From: Pseudomonadales bacterium
GTDB taxonomy: Bacteria > Pseudomonadota > Gammaproteobacteria > Pseudomonadales > UBA5862
Assembly (NCBI GenBank): GCA_024234215.1
Contig: JACKOQ010000001.1
Span: 248,001-312,000 of the forward strand
Length of the DNA: 64,000 bases
Direction of reading: 5' to 3'
The notes beneath the pieces were generated by a model. It saw only the letters and a list, made by a program, of their open reading frames with translations, had not been told where the DNA came from and ran no database searches. Position numbers and translations under genes: made by a program. Shown here in pieces: positions 8,176 to 16,438 of the stretch. Position 1 is the first letter of the stretch, and each line of letters starts with the position of its first letter.

Positions 8176-9009
8176 TCAGGCCGGCTCGCCGCCCTCGGTG
8201 TGGCGAACCAGACTGCTCACCAGCGGCTTCATGAAGAAGCGCGCCTCGGGCATGAAGTCGACCCGCACCCCCTGTTGATGCAGCAGATCGGCCATCACCG
8301 GCCCGATCGCTCCCACCTTGATTCGCTCCAGTCCAGCTGCCAACTGTGTACCGCGGTCGTGGCGCTGTGCCACCTCGACCAGGCGGCGATACTGCGGCTG
8401 GCTGGTGAACAGCAGCGCATCGACGCCACCCTGCGCCAGCGCGTCGATGAGTGTCACCACCTGCATCTCGTCGCTCTTTGGTGCATAGGCGTAGGGCGCC
8501 ACCGTGACCGGCACGATGCCGCGTGCGGCCAGATGGTCGATCAGCGGTGGGTTGGGGTCGCTGCCATAGAGCTGCAGGGTGACCCGGCGCCCATGCAGGT
8601 CGAGCTGTTCGAGGGTCTCGATCACCCCCTGGGTGGTCGGCGCGCTGGCCTGATGCCGTGGCTTCAGCCCGAGCCTGCGCAGCTCGCGCACTGGCTTGGG
8701 GCCGCGGCAGAGGATCTCGGTGTCGGCCAGGGCGGCAATCAGTGCCGCCTCGCGCTGACTGCGCCCGGCCGCCGCCAGCAGGCGGCGCAACCCCTCGCCG
8801 GTGAACAGAATGAACAGGTCGAACTCGCCGGCGATCATCCGTCCGATCCACGCCTGCACCGCCGCTTCGTCCGGCGCATCGACGATCGCCACCAGCGGAC
8901 AGCGCCATACCCGGCCACCACGCTCCTCGACCATCCGCGCCAGCAGGTCGAGTTCACGGCTCTCGGCAAGGGCGACGGTCAGGCCGCTCAGGCTGTTTGC
9001 ATCGTTCAT
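8176..9009 (-). CDS. uroporphyrinogen-III synthase family protein (HemD-like)
   Basis: A 277-residue protein using ATG at 9009, which has GGAG 9-12 nt upstream. It shows the two-lobed HemD pattern: an N-terminal LTVALAESRELDLLARMVEERG, the central FILFTGEGLRRLL segment, PTTQGVIETLEQLDLHGRRV at the domain crossover, and DALLFTSQPQYRRL in the second lobe. HemD closes and inverts ring D of hydroxymethylbilane to make uroporphyrinogen III. It stands alone with no hemC, hemX or hemY beside it, whereas in many gammaproteobacteria hemD follows hemC. It could therefore be a second HemD paralogue rather than the only copy; the catalytic residues of this family are too divergent to decide. Confidence 0.72.
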   Translation of the reverse strand: MNDANSLSGLTVALAESRELDLLARMVEERGGRVWRCPLVAIVDAPDEAAVQAWIGRMIAGEFDLFILFTGEGLRRLLAAAGRSQREAALIAALADTEILCRGPKPVRELRRLGLKPRHQASAPTTQGVIETLEQLDLHGRRVTLQLYGSDPNPPLIDHLAARGIVPVTVAPYAYAPKSDEMQVVTLIDALAQGGVDALLFTSQPQYRRLVEVAQRHDRGTQLAAGLERIKVGAIGPVMADLLHQQGVRVDFMPEARFFMKPLVSSLVRHTEGGEPA

Positions 9010-9072
9010 TTGCCCATGCTCCGCGGTTGGTTGGTGTGGTGGTGCATTTTCATGGGTGATCTGAACACAAAG

Positions 9073-9100
9073 TTGCGAAGCGGCCAATCTGGTCTAGGTT
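9073..9100 (+). promoter_or_regulatory. possible sigma-70 promoter for the chemosensory cluster
   Basis: TTGCGA (9073-9078) and TAGGTT (9095-9100) are separated by 16 bp, about 95 bp before the first chemosensory gene. The match is fair but not unique; an RpoN or RpoF promoter was not seen. Confidence 0.35.
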
Positions 9101-9194
9101 TATCCGTGAGTCCTGCAAAAAGCCATCAAGGCGGCCGCCAAGAGCGAAGGGAGTTCGGGCAAAGCAATAGACAGTTTTCAAGGAGATGTTTTCG

Positions 9195-10373
9195 ATGGCG
9201 GAGAACCTGAAATCGAAGGAGCAGGCCAGATTTCTGCTGCCATGCCGCATGACGCCTGCGCTGTTGGGTCTGGCCGCCGCGCTCACGGTGTGGGCCGTGC
9301 ATCCGGCCGACTCTTTGGCACTGCTTCCATCCACGCTGTTGCTCCTGGCTGGCTGTGTCGTGGGTGTACTGCTCGGTCGCCAGTACCGCAAAACCGTGGC
9401 GCCGCTGCAAGCCGATGCCGACGCCGAACCGACCGCCGTAAGCCGGACCGAAGAGCAGCAGCTCCAGTTCGAACGGTTCTGTGGCGATGCGTTGCCGATC
9501 TGGATGCGGCAGATCGACATGGCGCAGTCGCAGACCGAGCAGGCCATCACCGCGCTGTCGAGCCGTTTCGCCAATCTCTATGACCACATCAGTGGCGGTG
9601 TGGTGGCCTCGCAGGAAAATCAGGACAGCAGCCTCAACGCGCTGCTGCAACACAGCAGCGGCGAACTCCAGGTGGTGATGGACGCCCTGCACGCGGTGCT
9701 TCAAACCCAGAAAACCACCGCAGCCAGCATCCAGCAGCTTGCCGCCTTCACCGGTGAATTGCAGCAGATGACCGGTGAGGTGGGCAAGATTGCCACCCAG
9801 ACCCAACTGCTGGCGCTCAACGCCTCGATCGAAGCGGCGCGTGCCGGTGAAGCGGGCCGGGGCTTTTCGGTGGTGGCCGATGAGGTGCGCAAGCTGTCGC
9901 TGCGCTCGGGCGAGACTGTCGAGCGCATCAACGCGAAGGTGGCGGCGGTCAGTGGTGCCATCCATCACACGCTCAAGCTCTCCGAAACCACTTCACAGCA
10001 ACATGCCGACAGGGTGAGCAGTGCCGAAACGCGCATCGCGGGCGTGCTCGATCGGTTCGAGCAGACCGCCTCGACATTGCTCGATTCAGCACAGGCGTTG
10101 CAGGCGCAGAACCGGATGATTGGCGATGAGCTCAGCGAAGTGCTGGTCTCGCTGCAGTTCCAGGATCGGGTGAAGCAGATCCTGGGGCATGTCTGCGACG
10201 ATCTGGGTGCGCTGCAGCAGTGGCTCGAGCGCGATCAGGGGTCACGGGAACCGCTTGATGCCAGGCGCTGGCTCGAAGAGTCGTCCCGACGCTACACGAT
10301 GGTCGACCAGCACCAGGCCCATGCGGGGCGGGCGGTCGCAGCACCGCAGTCGAATGAGATCACCTTTTTCTGA
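9195..10373 (+). CDS. methyl-accepting chemotaxis protein-like receptor with minimal N-terminal sensor region
   Basis: A 392-residue protein starting at the ATG at 9195, which has AAGGAG at 9180-9185; the in-frame ATG at 9186 is too close to that site. Two hydrophobic helices lie within the first 65 residues (around ALLGLAAALTVWAV and LLPSTLLLLAGCVVGVLLG) with almost no periplasmic loop. The MCP signalling hairpin follows, with the conserved tip TQTQLLALNASIEAARAGE. No HAMP domain is obvious. The C-terminal part after the hairpin, including VSLQFQDRVKQILGHV, resembles the region seen in small receptors co-encoded with CheA in alternative chemosensory systems. It heads the che cluster, 23 bp before cheY, and probably senses a membrane or cytoplasmic cue. 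Confidence 0.85.
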   Translation: MAENLKSKEQARFLLPCRMTPALLGLAAALTVWAVHPADSLALLPSTLLLLAGCVVGVLLGRQYRKTVAPLQADADAEPTAVSRTEEQQLQFERFCGDALPIWMRQIDMAQSQTEQAITALSSRFANLYDHISGGVVASQENQDSSLNALLQHSSGELQVVMDALHAVLQTQKTTAASIQQLAAFTGELQQMTGEVGKIATQTQLLALNASIEAARAGEAGRGFSVVADEVRKLSLRSGETVERINAKVAAVSGAIHHTLKLSETTSQQHADRVSSAETRIAGVLDRFEQTASTLLDSAQALQAQNRMIGDELSEVLVSLQFQDRVKQILGHVCDDLGALQQWLERDQGSREPLDARRWLEESSRRYTMVDQHQAHAGRAVAAPQSNEITFF

Positions 10374-10396
10374 ACGAGCGCCAACAGGAGTCCACC

Positions 10397-10765
10397 ATGG
10401 CCAAAAGCATCATGATCGTCGACGACTCCGCTTCGCTGCGCCAAGTGGTCGGCATTGCCCTCAAGGGGGCCGGTTACGAGGTGGTGGAGGCCTGTGATGG
10501 CAAGGATGCATTGACGAAGCTCGATGGCCGCAAGATCCATCTGATCATCAGCGACGTGAACATGCCCAACATGGATGGCATCACTTTCGTCAAAGAGGTC
10601 AAGAAGCTGCCCAGCTACAGATTCACCCCGGTGATCATGCTGACCACCGAGTCGCAGGAGGGCAAGAAGGCCGAGGGCCAGGCCGCCGGTGCCAAGGCCT
10701 GGGTGGTCAAGCCGTTTCAGCCCGCACAGATGCTGCAGGCCGTCTCCAAGCTGATTCTGCCCTAA
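10397..10765 (+). CDS. cheY: CheY-like single-domain response regulator
   Basis: A 122-residue receiver domain with the acidic pair D9/D10, phospho-acceptor Asp53 (ISDVNMPNMDG), the TTES switch region and the conserved Lys in WVVKPFQP. There is no output domain. In this cluster it should receive phosphate from CheA. Because no flagellar genes are present nearby, its target could be a flagellar motor encoded elsewhere, type IV pili, or a non-motility output. Its stop codon overlaps an ATG (TAATG), but the next gene most likely starts 27 nt further on at its own strong ribosome-binding site. Confidence 0.92.
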   Translation: MAKSIMIVDDSASLRQVVGIALKGAGYEVVEACDGKDALTKLDGRKIHLIISDVNMPNMDGITFVKEVKKLPSYRFTPVIMLTTESQEGKKAEGQAAGAKAWVVKPFQPAQMLQAVSKLILP

Positions 10766-10791
10766 TGGCCCGGAGAAAGGAGGAAATCACG

Positions 10792-11091
10792 ATGCAACGG
10801 CTGGCATTCGAGGGCGAGATGACCATCTACCACGCCGCCGAGCAGAAGGCGCAGTTGCTGGCCTTTCTTGACCGTGGCGACGAGCTGGAGATCGACCTCG
10901 CCGCGGTCGATGAGATCGACACCGCCGGCCTGCAGTTGCTGATCATGGCCAAGCAGCAGGCGCGGCACAGTGGCAAGCGGCTCGGCTTCGTGCTGCACAG
11001 CCCGGCCGTCATCGAACTGTTCGAGCTGGCCAATCTGGTCAACTTCTTCGATGACCCGCTGGTGCTCTCCCATCGACCCGACCGTGCATGA
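10792..11091 (+). CDS. STAS-domain (anti-sigma-factor-antagonist-like) protein
   Basis: A 99-residue single STAS domain. The start at 10792 is chosen because AAAGGAGG sits 7-9 nt upstream. The motif DEIDTAGLQLLIMAKQQA corresponds to the DSSGL region of SpoIIAA-like proteins, with Thr at the usual phosphorylatable Ser/Thr position. STAS proteins lie next to cheA in several alternative chemosensory clusters, including Vibrio cholerae cluster III. The partner (an anti-sigma kinase or a receptor) is not in the window. It lies between cheY and cheA with 11 bp to cheA, so it is co-transcribed with them. Confidence 0.82.
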   Translation: MQRLAFEGEMTIYHAAEQKAQLLAFLDRGDELEIDLAAVDEIDTAGLQLLIMAKQQARHSGKRLGFVLHSPAVIELFELANLVNFFDDPLVLSHRPDRA

Positions 11092-11102
11092 GGTGATGGC
11101 CA

Positions 11103-13319
11103 ATGAGCTTCAAGGATGAGATGAGGGTTGCGCTCGACACCTTCATCGTCGAGTCACGCGAACTGCTGCAACAGATGGAGGAGGCACTGCTCGGCCTGGA
11201 GCAGGCCGAGGAGGTGGCGGAGGCGATCGATGCGATATTTCGCACCGTCCACACCATCAAGGGGTCGGCCGGCCTGTTCGGTTTGACGCACATTGTCGAG
11301 TTCACCCATGTGGTCGAGAGCGTGCTCGATGCGCTGCGTGACGGACGGATCGAAGTCAGCGCCGAGCTGATCGCCACCTTGCTGCCATGCCATGACCACA
11401 TCGGCCTGTTGATCGAGGCGGTCGCAGCCGGCGGCGATGCCGATGAAGGACCGCAGCTGGCCGCCGGCACTGCCCTGCTGGCACGGTTGCAGCCCTTGGT
11501 GAGCGGCGTCATTCAGGCAGTGACCCCGGCCGAGCAGGGGACAACGCGCATCGACACCAGTGGTGGCCCGCTTCGCAGCGGCAACTGGCACCTGTCGCTG
11601 CGCTTTGCCGAGGAGTGTCTGCGCAACGGCATGGACCCCTTCTCGTTCATCCGCTATCTGGCCACGCTGGGTGACATCATCCATCTGACGACGCTCACCG
11701 ACAGGCTGCCCAGTGTGACGGCGATCGATCCGGAGTGCTGCTACCTCGGTTTCGAGATCGATTTTCACAGCGGTGCCAGCAAGGAGGAGATCGAGAGCGT
11801 CTTCGAATTCGTGCTCGATGGCAGCACGGTCCGCATCCTGCCGCCTGACAGCCAGGTCAGCGACTACATCGAGCTGATCCGCTCACTGCCGGAAGAGGAG
11901 GCCCGCCTCGGTGAGATTCTGGTCAAAAGCGGCATCCTGACCCAGCGTGAACTGGACGAGGGGCTGCGCTTGCAGCAGCAGAGCAGTGCCGCAGGCACGC
12001 CGCATCAGCCGATCGGCGCGATTCTGGTCGAGCAGCAGATGGTGCAGCAGCCGGTCGTCGAAGCAGTGCTGGAAAGACAGCAGCAGATCAAGGAGAAAAA
12101 AGCCCGCGAGGCGCAGAGCATCCGGGTCGACGCCGAACGGCTCGACCGGCTGATCGATCTGGTCGGCGAGTTGGTCATTGCTGGCGCGGGCGCCAACCTG
12201 CGTGCCTCGGTGGTGGCCGATGCTGCCCTGAACGAAGCCACCGCCGAAGTGATGCGGCTGGTCGAGGCGGTGCGCGACAGCGCCCTGCAACTGCGCATGG
12301 TGCCGATCGGCACCACCTTCAGCCGCTTTCAGCGTGTCGTGCGCGATGTCAGCAGCGAGCTGGGCAAGGAGATCGAGCTGGTCATCCGCGGCGCCGACAC
12401 CGAACTGGACCGGAGTGTGGTCGAGAAGATCGGTGACCCACTCACCCATCTGGTGCGCAACGCCATGGACCATGGCATCGAATCGACCGAGCGGCGACTG
12501 GCGGCCGGCAAACCGGCCAGGGGCCGATTGATGCTCAATGCCTGCCACGACGCTGGAAGCGTCGTCATCGAAGTGGGCGATGACGGTGGCGGCCTGAACC
12601 GCGACAGGATCCTGGCCAAGGCGATCGACCGCGGCATCGTCGCGCCCAACGCGAATCTCAGCGACCACGACATCCATCAGCTGATCTTCGCGGCCGGTTT
12701 CTCCACCGCCGACCAGGTGAGCAACCTCTCCGGCCGCGGTGTCGGCATGGATGTGGTGAAGCGCAACATCGAGGCGCTGCGCGGCACCGTCGAGCTGGAG
12801 GGTGTGCCCGGCGAGGGCACCACCGTGCGCATCCGTCTGCCGCTGACGCTGGCGATCATCGATGGCTTTCTGGTCGGCGTCGGGGATGCCGCCTACGTGG
12901 TGCCGCTGGGGATGGTGCTGGAGTGCGTCGAGCTGGCGGAGGCCGACCGCCAGGCGCTGGCCCATCGCCGCTATGTCAACCTGCGTGGCGAGGCGTTGCC
13001 CTTCGTGCGGTTGCGCGACCATTTCGAGATCGGCGGCAACCCCGGGCGGCGCGAGAACATCGTGGTGGTGCAGTACGGTGGCCAGAAGGCCGGTGTGGTG
13101 GTCGATCGGCTGATGGGCGAATTCCAGACCGTGATCAAGCCGCTGGGCAAGATCTTCTCACGGCTGAAGGGCATCTCCGGCTCCACCATCCTCGGTAGCG
13201 GCGATGTGGCGCTGATTCTGGATGTGCCAGCGCTGATTCAGCAGGCAGTGGTGCGCGAAGCCGGCATCACTGGGGCCAGTCCCGACGATGCACCCCACCG
13301 CGTGCTGGCGGCAGGCTGA
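11103..13319 (+). CDS. cheA: chemotaxis histidine kinase CheA with a tandem MshEN-like insertion
   Basis: A 738-residue CheA. The P1/HPt domain holds phospho-acceptor His50 (TVHTIKGSAG). Residues about 155-255 form a winged region typical of alternative CheAs (WHLSLRF, MDPFSFIRYL). Residues 268-291 and 303-326 are two copies of an R-L-G-x-x-hydrophobic...L...L..Q motif that resembles the c-di-GMP-binding MshEN domain. P3 dimerisation begins near 340 with SIRVDAERLDRLIDLVGELV. The ATPase domain has the N-box LTHLVRNAMDHGIES near residue 446, VGDDGGGL, and GRGVGMDVVKRNIEALRG. A CheW-like P5 domain follows to the C-terminus. It phosphorylates CheY and CheB. The next chemosensory gene is separated from it by the inserted brnTA pair. 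Confidence 0.93.
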   Translation: MSFKDEMRVALDTFIVESRELLQQMEEALLGLEQAEEVAEAIDAIFRTVHTIKGSAGLFGLTHIVEFTHVVESVLDALRDGRIEVSAELIATLLPCHDHIGLLIEAVAAGGDADEGPQLAAGTALLARLQPLVSGVIQAVTPAEQGTTRIDTSGGPLRSGNWHLSLRFAEECLRNGMDPFSFIRYLATLGDIIHLTTLTDRLPSVTAIDPECCYLGFEIDFHSGASKEEIESVFEFVLDGSTVRILPPDSQVSDYIELIRSLPEEEARLGEILVKSGILTQRELDEGLRLQQQSSAAGTPHQPIGAILVEQQMVQQPVVEAVLERQQQIKEKKAREAQSIRVDAERLDRLIDLVGELVIAGAGANLRASVVADAALNEATAEVMRLVEAVRDSALQLRMVPIGTTFSRFQRVVRDVSSELGKEIELVIRGADTELDRSVVEKIGDPLTHLVRNAMDHGIESTERRLAAGKPARGRLMLNACHDAGSVVIEVGDDGGGLNRDRILAKAIDRGIVAPNANLSDHDIHQLIFAAGFSTADQVSNLSGRGVGMDVVKRNIEALRGTVELEGVPGEGTTVRIRLPLTLAIIDGFLVGVGDAAYVVPLGMVLECVELAEADRQALAHRRYVNLRGEALPFVRLRDHFEIGGNPGRRENIVVVQYGGQKAGVVVDRLMGEFQTVIKPLGKIFSRLKGISGSTILGSGDVALILDVPALIQQAVVREAGITGASPDDAPHRVLAAG

Positions 13320-13346
13320 AGCAGTGGAGCGACAGGCGATGCCAAG

Positions 13347-13622
13347 CTACGGATGCGTCTTCAGCCACTCCTTCAGCGCCTCGTCCATGCGCGTCTGCCA
13401 GCCGCGGCCGGTGGCACGGAAGTGTGCCACCACCTCGGGCGACAGGCGAATGGTGATGCGCTCCTTGGGCAACGTTTTTTGCGGGCCACGCCCACGCAAC
13501 GATGAGAGCTGTGTGCGCAACGTCTCCGGCAAGGCGGAGAAGGGTACGGCGCGGGCGAACGCCTCCTTCGTCCACTCTGGATTCTCCTCATCGATCATTT
13601 CAGGGTTCGGACGTTTGTTCAT
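13347..13622 (-). CDS. brnA: BrnA-family antitoxin
   Basis: A 91-residue protein with a ribbon-helix-helix-like C-terminal segment (ERITIRLSPEVVAHFRATGRGWQTRMDEAL) that is diagnostic of BrnA. BrnA binds and neutralises BrnT and represses the operon. The gene overlaps the end of brnT by 23 bp in another frame, the usual toxin-first arrangement. It lies antisense within the chemosensory cluster, 27 bp from the end of cheA, so it is an insertion into an otherwise co-linear operon. Confidence 0.88.
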   Translation of the reverse strand: MNKRPNPEMIDEENPEWTKEAFARAVPFSALPETLRTQLSSLRGRGPQKTLPKERITIRLSPEVVAHFRATGRGWQTRMDEALKEWLKTHP

Positions 13623-13878
13623 GGTAATGCCTCACTTCTCGTGCATTGGCCCTGCGCAAGCTGATGACGCGGATGCCAACCTGGGTCGTGACGAAGACCA
13701 AGGCGTGCAAGCGACCATCGAGGAAGCCGAAGGAGCGGATGCGCAACTCGCCATAATCCCGGCGACGGTCCTCTTCGAACAGGGCGGACTCAAAATCAAA
13801 CTCAGCCACCCGCTCAAACGACAGGCCGCGTTCAAGCAGATTGCGGGCACTCTTGTCCGGGTCGAACGCGATCTCCAT
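13600..13878 (-). CDS. brnT: BrnT-family ribonuclease toxin
   Basis: A 92-residue DUF497/BrnT protein: MEIAFDPDKSARNLLERG, then FEEDRRRDYGE and HALVFVTT with IRVISLRRANAREVRHY, the conserved blocks of this RelE-like endoribonuclease. The ATG at 13878 lies 7 nt after a TACAAT -10 element, so the predicted transcript begins at or next to the start codon and would have no Shine-Dalgarno leader. Together with brnA it forms a type II toxin-antitoxin operon on the strand opposite to the che genes. Confidence 0.9.
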   Translation of the reverse strand: MEIAFDPDKSARNLLERGLSFERVAEFDFESALFEEDRRRDYGELRIRSFGFLDGRLHALVFVTTQVGIRVISLRRANAREVRHYHEQTSEP

Positions 13879-13885
13879 CGGCCTG

Positions 13886-13914
13886 ATTGTATGTACAAGA
13901 AACCCGGCTCACAA
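13886..13914 (-). promoter_or_regulatory. brnTA promoter with overlapping palindromic operator
   Basis: On the minus strand, TTGTGA (13914-13909), a 17-bp spacer and TACAAT (13891-13886) form a good sigma-70 promoter. The inverted repeat TTGTA-TG-TACAA (13887-13898) overlaps the -10 element, where BrnA autorepression would be expected. The -10 element ends 7 nt before the toxin ATG. Confidence 0.65.
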
Positions 13915-13971
13915 GCCGTGACCACCCGGAATTCAGGGGGTTGGGCCGTCAATGCGGCCGTGCTCCCGGAA

Positions 13972-14004
13972 TTGTCGTCGTCGATTGGAGCGGCGACGAC
14001 AAAA
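13972..14004 (+). other. hairpin in the region upstream of the mcp gene
   Basis: TTGTCGTCGTCG (13972-13983) pairs with CGGCGACGACAA (13991-14002) around a 7-nt loop, with one mismatch. No T-run follows on either strand, so it is not a clear terminator. It lies between the brnTA promoter and the mcp gene. The rest of 13915-14098 shows nothing recognised. Confidence 0.4.
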
Positions 14005-14098
14005 CGTGCCGGTCAGACCGCGCAGGCGGCTGAACCGCAGAAATGTCTCAGCAGCATCGCTGTTGATTGAAGCGGAAAAACCCAAAGGAGCATTGACC

Positions 14099-16429
14099 AT
14101 GTTTGCCAAAATGACCATCAGGGCGAAGTTGATTTTTTTGCTCGCCATTGCCATCGGTATCACGGTTGTCGTCGGCACCATCGCAGTGCTGGGGCTGCGT
14201 GACACCACCCGCGCCATGCATGAAATCGGCAGTGTTCGGCTGCCTTCGGTGGTGGGGCTGCACATGATCTCCGAGGGGCAGACCGCGATACGCTCGGCCA
14301 ACCGCGGCGTGCTGGTGTTGCAGAGCAGCCCCAAGGCTCGGGAGCAGTTTGCCGCCATATTGAAAGAGAAGCAGAACATCTGGGCGCGCATCGACGATGG
14401 CTGGAAGCTCTATGAACCGCTGCCGCAGACCGAAGAAGAGGCAGTGCTGTGGAAGCGGTTCGTCCAGGAGTGGCAGCTGTGGAGAGCCGCCGACAACCGG
14501 ATGAGCGAGACCATCGAGGCGTTGAGCAAGGGGCAGTCCGACGAGGGGCAGAAGGTGCTCTTTGCCAAAATGGAAAGCCAACTGCGTGAAGTGTTGCCGC
14601 TCTTTGGCGCTGCCCAGACCACGCTGCGCGAGATTTCCGATCTGAATGAGCGGGTGGGCACCCAAGCGGTGGCCACCGGGGAGGCCGACGCGACGCGTGC
14701 CACGACCCTGATGCTGGTCAGCGCTCTTGGCGCCACTGCATTGCTGATACTGTTCGCCGCGGTCGTCATCCGCGGCATCCGGCGACCACTCAGCGCGGCA
14801 GTCGTCTTTTTCGACCGGCTGGCCAGCGGTGAGACCGATCCCGAGATCGAGACCGGTCATGACGAAATTGGCCAGATGCTCAAGGCGTTCGATGCAGTGC
14901 GTGCCCGCATGAAGGCGGATGCCGAGGTGATGGCGCAGATGCTGGCCGAAAACAGCCGGATCAGGATCGCGCTCGACAATGTCACCACCAATGTGATGAT
15001 TGCCGACAATGACCGCAACATCGTCTACACCAACCAGTCGGTCATCGACATGCTCAGGAATGCGGAGTCCGACATCCGCAAGGAGCTGACCAACTTCAAT
15101 GCCGGCAGGCTGATCGGATCGAACATCGATCAGTTCCACAAACATCCGGAGCATCAACGGCAGATGCTGGCGACCTTCAGCAGCACCCATCGCGCCCAGA
15201 TCAAGATTGGTGGACGCACCTTCGGGCTCATCGCCAACCCGGTCATCTCGGCCCAGGGTGAACGCCTCGGCAGCGTGGTGGAGTGGAAGGACCGCACCGA
15301 TGAGGTGGCGATCGAAGGTGAAGTGGCGCGGATCGTCGACGCTGCGTCCAGCGGTGACCTGACCCGGCGCATCGATCTGGCAGGCAAGGAAGGATTCTTC
15401 CGGGCACTGGCCGGATCGATCAACGGCATGGTCAGCAACACCGAGGCCATCATCAATGAGACCGTCGGTGCCCTGGAGCGCATGGCCAGGGGTGATCTCA
15501 CCGCACCGATCGACGGCAGCTATCAGGGCAGCTACGGTGTCATCCAGCAAGGTTACAACGACACCATGAACCGGTTGTCGCAGATCATCGGTGATGTGAT
15601 GACCGCTGCCGATCAGCTTGCCAACGCCTCCGGACAGATCAGCGCCACCTCACAGGCGCTGTCGCAGGCAGCCAGCGAGCAGGCGGCCAGCGTGGAGGAG
15701 ACCTCGGCCTCGGTCGAGCAGATGTCGGCCTCGATCAACCAGAATGCCGAGAATGCCAAGGTGACCGATGGCATGGCCAGCAAGGCGGCGCAGGAGGCCA
15801 ATGAAGGCGGCGGCGCGGTCAGGCAGACGGTGGAGGCGATGAAGCAGATCGCCGAGCGGATCGGCATCATCGACGACATCGCCTATCAGACCAACATGCT
15901 GGCGCTCAATGCCGCGATCGAAGCGGCCCGTGCCGGCGAGCATGGCAAGGGTTTCGCCGTGGTGGCAGCCGAGGTGCGCAAGCTGGCCGAGCGCAGCCAG
16001 GTGGCGGCGCAGGAGATCGGCGAGCTGGCCGGCGGCAGTGTCAGGATGGCGGAGCGCGCCGGTGAGTTGCTGGCCGAGATCGTGCCGAGCATCGGCAAGA
16101 CCTCCGATCTGGTGCAGGAGATCGCAGCGGCCTCGCAGGAGCAATCTTCCGGTGCCAGCCAGATCAACATGGCGATGAGCCAGATGAACCAGATCACCCA
16201 GCAGAATGCCTCCAGCAGCGAAGAGCTGGCCGCCACGGCCGAGGAGATGACTTCACAGGCCGAGCAGCTTCAAACGTTGATGGACTTCTTCAAGCTGGCC
16301 GGCCACGACAGCGCGCTGCGCGGCCTGGCATCGCCCGTGCCGCCGACCCGTGGCCGGGGCATGTCGCCCCGCCCTGCTGCGGCGGTGGCGGAGGCCGGCA
16401 TCGACGAAGCCAAATTCAGCCGGTTCTAG
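14099..16429 (+). CDS. methyl-accepting chemotaxis protein with periplasmic sensor, HAMP and PAS domains
   Basis: A 776-residue receptor starting at the ATG at 14099, preceded by AAAGGAG. Transmembrane helix 1 is at residues about 12-34, followed by a helical periplasmic region of about 165 residues resembling a four-helix-bundle sensor. Transmembrane helix 2 (ATTLMLVSALGATALLILFA) leads into a HAMP domain. Residues about 288-400 form a PAS-like domain (NVMIADNDRNIVYTNQSV). A second HAMP-like stretch begins near 407 (SSGDLTRRIDL). The signalling hairpin tip IAYQTNMLALNAAIEAARAG is near residue 594. The short C-terminal tail lacks the NWETF pentapeptide for CheR/CheB tethering. It sits between brnTA and cheW. 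Confidence 0.92.
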   Translation: MFAKMTIRAKLIFLLAIAIGITVVVGTIAVLGLRDTTRAMHEIGSVRLPSVVGLHMISEGQTAIRSANRGVLVLQSSPKAREQFAAILKEKQNIWARIDDGWKLYEPLPQTEEEAVLWKRFVQEWQLWRAADNRMSETIEALSKGQSDEGQKVLFAKMESQLREVLPLFGAAQTTLREISDLNERVGTQAVATGEADATRATTLMLVSALGATALLILFAAVVIRGIRRPLSAAVVFFDRLASGETDPEIETGHDEIGQMLKAFDAVRARMKADAEVMAQMLAENSRIRIALDNVTTNVMIADNDRNIVYTNQSVIDMLRNAESDIRKELTNFNAGRLIGSNIDQFHKHPEHQRQMLATFSSTHRAQIKIGGRTFGLIANPVISAQGERLGSVVEWKDRTDEVAIEGEVARIVDAASSGDLTRRIDLAGKEGFFRALAGSINGMVSNTEAIINETVGALERMARGDLTAPIDGSYQGSYGVIQQGYNDTMNRLSQIIGDVMTAADQLANASGQISATSQALSQAASEQAASVEETSASVEQMSASINQNAENAKVTDGMASKAAQEANEGGGAVRQTVEAMKQIAERIGIIDDIAYQTNMLALNAAIEAARAGEHGKGFAVVAAEVRKLAERSQVAAQEIGELAGGSVRMAERAGELLAEIVPSIGKTSDLVQEIAAASQEQSSGASQINMAMSQMNQITQQNASSSEELAATAEEMTSQAEQLQTLMDFFKLAGHDSALRGLASPVPPTRGRGMSPRPAAAVAEAGIDEAKFSRF

Positions 16430-16438
16430 GAGGGCGCC

